DNA of 8,378 bases from Deltaproteobacteria bacterium. GTDB lineage: Bacteria; Desulfobacterota; Desulfobacteria; Desulfobacterales; JAUVVS01. Position numbers and translations under genes: made by a program. The number at the start of each line of letters is the position of its first letter. Positions within the stretch are counted from its first letter, which is position 1. Shown here one piece after another: positions 5,944 through 8,378 of this stretch. The stretch covers positions 1 to 8,378 of the forward strand of contig JAUVVS010000063.1 in assembly GCA_030604545.1 (NCBI GenBank), written 5' to 3'. The notes under the pieces were generated by a model. That model did not search any database. It was not told the DNA's origin and saw only the letters and a list, made by a program, of their open reading frames with translations.

Positions 5944-6696
5944 ATGGAATTGAACAGCAGGCTATATAATTTGTTTGCGGAAAAGGGAAAAAAAGTTAAG
6001 GTTGAGCTGTTGAGTCTTGGCCTTGGCTATACGGCAGTAACAACTTCAGACGGAGGGATAGGGATATCCTATACGTATTTTGACCGGAAAACTTCCTGTT
6101 CCCTTGTCAGGAATTACTATGATTATGAGGGAAAACCTGCACTTGAACTACTTGAGAAAATAAAAGGCACGGATCCCATCCAAAGGAGTATGGCCCTATC
6201 TTTGATTAATGCCTTAAACTATAAAAAGACGCTTTTGCTACCGGAGGATCCAAAAAACGAAATACTGTTTGAAGAATTTAATGTGCACGAAGGGATAAAG
6301 GTGGCCATGGTAGGTTACTTTCGTCCGATTGTAAAAATTCTTGAGGAAAGAAAAGTTCCATTGGAAATTCTGGATGACTTCCACGGACTTGGCCGGAAAG
6401 AATTATTTTATAAAAAGCTTGGAAACTGGGCTGATGTACTCTTTTTGACCTCGACATCCATATTGAACAATACAACTGAAGAGATACTCAGAAACGTAAA
6501 CGAAAATGTAAAGACCGTTATGCTGGGCCCCAGCACACCGATGGTAGGGGATGCATTTGAACATTTACCGATACATATGCTTGGCGGGATAGTACCGATT
6601 GAAAAAGAAAAAGTATTACAGGCTGTTCGGCACGGTATAGGAACACGATTCATCCATAAATACAGCAAGAAGGCTTATTTGCTTTTTAATAATTAG
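5944..6696 (+). CDS. DUF4213/DUF364 family protein (putative metal-chelating Rossmann-like protein)
   Basis: The 250-residue protein matches the two-domain family of DUF4213 (enolase-N-like fold, about 1-85, with LGLGYTAV) and DUF364 (Rossmann-like, about 105-245). DUF364 landmarks are KVAMVGYFRPIV, then LFLTSTSILNNTTEEIL, then VMLGPSTPM and HMLGGIVPIEKEKVLQAVRHGIGT. A structure of a Desulfitobacterium member led to the label 'putative heavy-metal chelation', but no reaction is proven. Homologues often sit near molybdate transport or nitrogenase-like genes, which suits its place after an FmdE and MoeA-like pair. I chose ATG 5944 because TGAGGT at 5928-5933 is ten bases before it; the in-frame TTG at 5935 is too close to that site. 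The gap of 85 bp to the previous gene is filled by a heptamer repeat, so co-transcription is plausible but not certain. Confidence 0.85.
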   Translation: MELNSRLYNLFAEKGKKVKVELLSLGLGYTAVTTSDGGIGISYTYFDRKTSCSLVRNYYDYEGKPALELLEKIKGTDPIQRSMALSLINALNYKKTLLLPEDPKNEILFEEFNVHEGIKVAMVGYFRPIVKILEERKVPLEILDDFHGLGRKELFYKKLGNWADVLFLTSTSILNNTTEEILRNVNENVKTVMLGPSTPMVGDAFEHLPIHMLGGIVPIEKEKVLQAVRHGIGTRFIHKYSKKAYLLFNN

Positions 6697-6731
6697 TATC
6701 TGAACTAAAACTGGTATTTTCCCAAATTTCT

Positions 6732-6778
6732 GTGCCTGCCCCGTGAAATGCGGAGCCTATTTCTCTGGGGTCAGGCTC
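6732..6778. repeat. Hairpin repeat (GTGCCTGCCCC / GGGGTCAGGCTC) between convergent genes
   Basis: GTGCCTGCCCC (6732-6742) pairs with GGGGTCAGGCTC (6767-6778) with one mismatch and one bulged T, and an inner stem GAAAT (6745-6749) / ATTTC (6759-6763) extends it. No T-run follows on either strand, so if it terminates transcription of the DUF364 gene and cysK it is not a standard Rho-independent type. Sequences of the form GGGGTCAGGC are, from memory, common dispersed repeats in deltaproteobacterial genomes, so a REP-like element is as likely. Confidence 0.55.
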
Positions 6779-6798
6779 GATTTGCACTATATCTTATT

Positions 6799-7722
6799 TC
6801 AAGCTGCAATAAGGTCGGTACTTATATATCGCTCACCGGTGTCGGGTAAAACCACAACAATTTTTTTTCTTTTGTTATTTGGTCGTTTAGCGACTTCAAG
6901 AGCTGCCCAGGCAGCAGCACCGGATGAAATACCGCATAAGATCCCTTCCAGTTTGGCCAGCTTCTGAGATGTCTCAAATGCATGATCATTTGTAACAGTA
7001 ACTATTTCGTCAATGATATCGGTGTTTAGAACTTCAGGGACAAAGCCTGCGCCGATTCCTTGTATTTTATGAGGTCCGCTTTGACCGCCAGAAAGTACCG
7101 GTGAATCCGCCGGTTCAACCGCTACCGCCTTAAAAGACGGCTTCCTGGCCTTAATTACTTCCGATACACCTGTAATGGTGCCACCGGTTCCCACACCTGA
7201 TACGAAGATGTCAACCCCTCCTCCTGTGTCATTCCAGATCTCCTCGGCAGTGGTTTTTCTGTGAATTTCAGGATTTGCCGGATTGGCAAACTGGTTTGGC
7301 ATGTATGAATTGGGTGTATTTTCGAGAATCTCCTTAGCTTTGTTGATAGCTCCTTTCATTCCCTCACTTCCCGGTGTTAAAATGATTGTAGCACCCAAGT
7401 GCTTTAAAAGCTTACTCCTTTCTATGCTCATGGTTTCGGGCATGGTTAAGACAAGGCTATAATTTTTGGCCGCACAAACAAAGGCCAAAGCAAGGCCTGT
7501 ATTTCCACTGGTTGGCTCCACAATTGTTGTCTTGGCGTTGATAAGCCCTTGAGATTCGGCAGATTCTATCATGGAAAGGCCTATGCGATCCTTAACGCTC
7601 CCCAGAGGATTAAAAAATTCCATTTTGGCAAAGACTTTAGCCTCAATCCCTTCAGTTATGCGATTTAAACGAACAATAGGTGTCGAGCCAATAGTGTTAT
7701 TTATGGTTTTAAATAAATTCAT
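6799..7722 (-). CDS. cysK: Cysteine synthase A (O-acetylserine sulfhydrylase)
   Basis: The enzyme makes L-cysteine from O-acetylserine and sulfide, using pyridoxal phosphate, in the cytoplasm. The 307-residue length is normal for CysK. Visible landmarks are GSTPIVRLN (12-20), the PLP lysine K44 in GSVKDRIG, the substrate loop PTSGNTG (70-76) that holds the amino-acid carboxylate, the phosphate-binding loop GVGTGGTITG (176-185), and GISSGAA (264-270) with the serine that contacts the PLP pyridine nitrogen. The C-terminus ends VVVLPDTGERYISTDL, as in CysK. The features favour CysK over CysM. Start ATG at 7720-7722 has an AAAAGGAA site (complement of 7729-7736) six bases upstream. It is convergent with the DUF364 gene and divergent from the cupin gene, so it is probably monocistronic. 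Its leader may contain the long inverted repeat at 7767-7859. Confidence 0.96.
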   Translation of the reverse strand: MNLFKTINNTIGSTPIVRLNRITEGIEAKVFAKMEFFNPLGSVKDRIGLSMIESAESQGLINAKTTIVEPTSGNTGLALAFVCAAKNYSLVLTMPETMSIERSKLLKHLGATIILTPGSEGMKGAINKAKEILENTPNSYMPNQFANPANPEIHRKTTAEEIWNDTGGGVDIFVSGVGTGGTITGVSEVIKARKPSFKAVAVEPADSPVLSGGQSGPHKIQGIGAGFVPEVLNTDIIDEIVTVTNDHAFETSQKLAKLEGILCGISSGAAAWAALEVAKRPNNKRKKIVVVLPDTGERYISTDLIAA

Positions 7723-7766
7723 TTTTTGTTCCTTTTTTTAATATTTTAACTGTTTGTAAAAATGGT

Positions 7767-7859
7767 CGCTTCAAAGGTAATTAAATGTTAAGTCGTGTAA
7801 AACTCTCACTAATACCCTCAGACAGTTACACGATTCGAAATTTAACAACCTTTGAAACG
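7767..7859. repeat. Long imperfect inverted repeat (34-bp arms, 25-nt loop)
   Basis: The left arm 7767-7800 and the right arm 7826-7859 pair at 27 of 34 positions. The best blocks are the outer TTCAAAGGT / ACCTTTGAA and the inner TCGTGTAA / TTACACGA, each exact. The loop is 7801-7825. A near-identical 12-bp sequence, AACTGTTTRTAA, lies in direct orientation on both sides (7748-7759 and 7941-7952, one mismatch). It could be a degenerate miniature transposable element or a structured leader of cysK on the minus strand. No transposase is present. Confidence 0.6.
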
Positions 7860-7928
7860 ATTCGGTTTCTTGTTGTTTTAACAAGCCAAAATAAATTCTT
7901 TATGCGAAATCCCGGCTAATGCCCGCAT

Positions 7929-7961
7929 ATTATAGATAATAACTGTTTATAACCGTGTCAA
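7929..7961 (-). promoter_or_regulatory. Possible minus-strand promoter for cysK with long spacer
   Basis: On the minus strand a perfect TTGACA (complement of 7956-7961) precedes a perfect TATAAT (complement of 7929-7934), but the spacer is 21 bp, four longer than optimal. If used, it would give cysK a leader of about 200 nt containing the long inverted repeat. The spacing makes this uncertain. Confidence 0.3.
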
Positions 7962-8106
7962 GGAAAAAAGTACTACTATGTGGTATTTATATCAAGGTGT
8001 CGTCGATCTGGAAATTCAGAATTCAAAAATGATCCCTTTTATTCCATGAAATTCTTTATCCACAGCCGGTTCACCACCTCCTTCAGATGATTAATAAATT
8101 TTTTAT

Positions 8107-8148
8107 TTGACTTAAGTCAAGGTATTGCCCGGTCATGTATTTTATATT
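8107..8148 (+). promoter_or_regulatory. FNR/CRP-family operator in class II promoter geometry
   Basis: TTGACTTAAGTCAA (8107-8120) is a perfect 14-bp palindrome close to the FNR/DNR consensus TTGAT-N4-ATCAA. A -10-like TATATT lies at 8143-8148. With the start expected seven bases after it (8155), the centre of the palindrome falls exactly at -41.5, the classical class II activator position; no good -35 is present, as expected for an activated promoter. An 8-bp inverted repeat, TATTTTAT (8138-8145) / ATAAAATA (8152-8159), overlaps the start site. Activation under anoxia or nitrogen oxides is inferred. Confidence 0.7.
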
Positions 8149-8174
8149 AGAATAAAATATCATGAGGTATTGAA

Positions 8175-8237
8175 ATGGATAACGTGGTAATGGATAACGT
8201 GTCAGACGACAAGATAATAAAGGAGAATCGGCTATGA
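8175..8237 (+). CDS. 20-residue leader ORF coupled to the cupin gene
   Basis: A short ORF begins at ATG 8175, with TGAGG (8163-8167) seven bases before it, and encodes 20 residues starting MDNVVMDNVSDD. Its TGA (8235-8237) overlaps the ATG of the cupin gene as ATGA, a layout typical of translational coupling. The 12-bp sequence ATGGATAACGTG occurs twice (8175-8186 and 8190-8201), 15 bp apart and in frame, so the peptide repeats MDNV. No function is known, and it may simply be an untranslated leader with a duplicated segment; an expressed peptide is unproven. Confidence 0.4.
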   Translation: MDNVVMDNVSDDKIIKENRL

Positions 8238-8378
8238 TGAAACGGATTGAACTGTTTAAGGAAAGTGGTTTCGATGATAAGGCGTTTAAAACATTATTAG
8301 TTCATGACTCACCCTATTTTAAGGTGTTGAACTTTAATTTCAGCGCCGGCCAAGAACTTCCCATACACTCCCATGACA
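8234..8378 (+). CDS. Cupin-domain protein, N-terminal part (3' end outside window)
   Basis: Forty-eight residues are visible before the window ends. They begin MMKRIELFKES and reach the first cupin motif, G39-x5-H45-x-H47 (GQELPIHSH), whose two histidines normally bind a metal. The lead-in 'VLNFNFSAGQELPIHSH' is the usual strand before that motif in small single-domain cupins. Similar proteins in anaerobes and denitrifiers are found near hcp, hemerythrin-like and DUF2249 genes, but no specific role can be given from this fragment. ATG 8234 is preferred over the adjacent ATG 8237 because AAAGGAG at 8219-8225 lies eight bases upstream. The FNR-type promoter at 8107-8148 and the leader ORF precede it. 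Confidence 0.8.
   Translation, partial: MMKRIELFKESGFDDKAFKTLLVHDSPYFKVLNFNFSAGQELPIHSHD

Larger units (their letters stand above)
7723..8174. other. Gene-poor divergent spacer rich in inverted repeats
   Basis: I see no convincing gene in this stretch of about 450 bp between cysK and the cupin unit. It contains a long imperfect inverted repeat (7767-7859), a small hairpin CTTGTT-gtttt-AACAAG (7869-7885), a third possible stem TATGCG (7901-7906) / CGCATA (7924-7929) with inner GGC-TAAT-GCC, and the promoter elements listed separately. The segment 8162-8174 carries the ribosome binding site of the leader ORF. Confidence 0.7.

Noticed and set aside
6743..6967. Plus-strand ORF crossing the hairpin repeat into cysK
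   Set aside because: Overlaps cysK in antisense and begins inside the repeat; codons follow cysK constraint, so it is a shadow.
7978..8049. Short plus-strand ORF of 23 codons in the cysK-cupin spacer
   Set aside because: The nearest AGGA (7961-7964) is 13 bases from the ATG, and the peptide has no recognisable feature; likely chance.
8056..8064. Perfect DnaA box TTATCCACA (also at 5260-5268)
   Set aside because: Single isolated boxes, one of them inside a coding region; no cluster, no A+T-rich unwinding region and no dnaA/dnaN nearby, so no origin is supported.
8038..8110. Minus-strand peptide ending VNRLWIKNFME in the spacer
   Set aside because: Open for only about 23 codons after a stop, with no usable start and ribosome site; it looked protein-like but cannot be supported as a gene or remnant.

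Overview
The window looks like a chromosomal segment from an anaerobic Deltaproteobacterium (Desulfobacterota, Desulfobacteraceae-like). This is inferred from the order napA-napD-napG-napH without napB or napC after napA, from the paired FmdE and MoeA-like genes with an added DUF364 gene, from a c-heme sensor kinase, and from short degenerate heptamer repeats between genes. No rRNA or other marker fixes the taxonomy. Base composition is moderate and fairly even, with A+T-rich spacers.

Region 1 (1-1880) is the 3' end of a periplasmic nitrate reductase operon. It holds the C-terminus of NapA, the chaperone NapD, a four-cluster NapG-type ferredoxin and the membrane ferredoxin NapH. The genes overlap or nearly touch (2-bp gap, 1-bp overlap, ATGA overlap), so they are one transcriptional unit. 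The NapG homologue starts directly at the mature domain and has no Tat leader.

Region 2 (1881-3600) has its own possible promoter and encodes a membrane histidine kinase with an N-terminal DUF3365/Tll0287-type sensor carrying one CxxCH heme motif. The reading frame breaks inside the HAMP domain, so it appears as two overlapping ORFs. It is a candidate redox or nitrogen-oxide sensor, but no response regulator lies in the window.

Region 3 (3601-6696) runs in the same direction. It holds a small carboxymuconolactone-decarboxylase-fold protein that lacks the peroxidase cysteines, then an FmdE family protein, a MoeA/MoCF-type molybdopterin-binding protein with a C-terminal cysteine cluster, and a DUF4213/DUF364 protein. 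The last three plausibly handle molybdenum or tungsten cofactor or metal, which would fit the adjacent Mo-enzyme operon. The spacers contain a perfect palindrome and two sets of heptamer repeats.

Region 4 (6697-7722) is a hairpin-forming repeat between convergent genes, followed by cysK (O-acetylserine sulfhydrylase) on the minus strand.

Region 5 (7723-8378) is a gene-poor divergent spacer of about 450 bp with a long imperfect inverted repeat and smaller hairpins. It ends in an FNR/CRP-type promoter of class II geometry that drives a 20-codon leader ORF and the start of a cupin gene running off the window. Anaerobic or nitrogen-oxide control of that last unit is likely.
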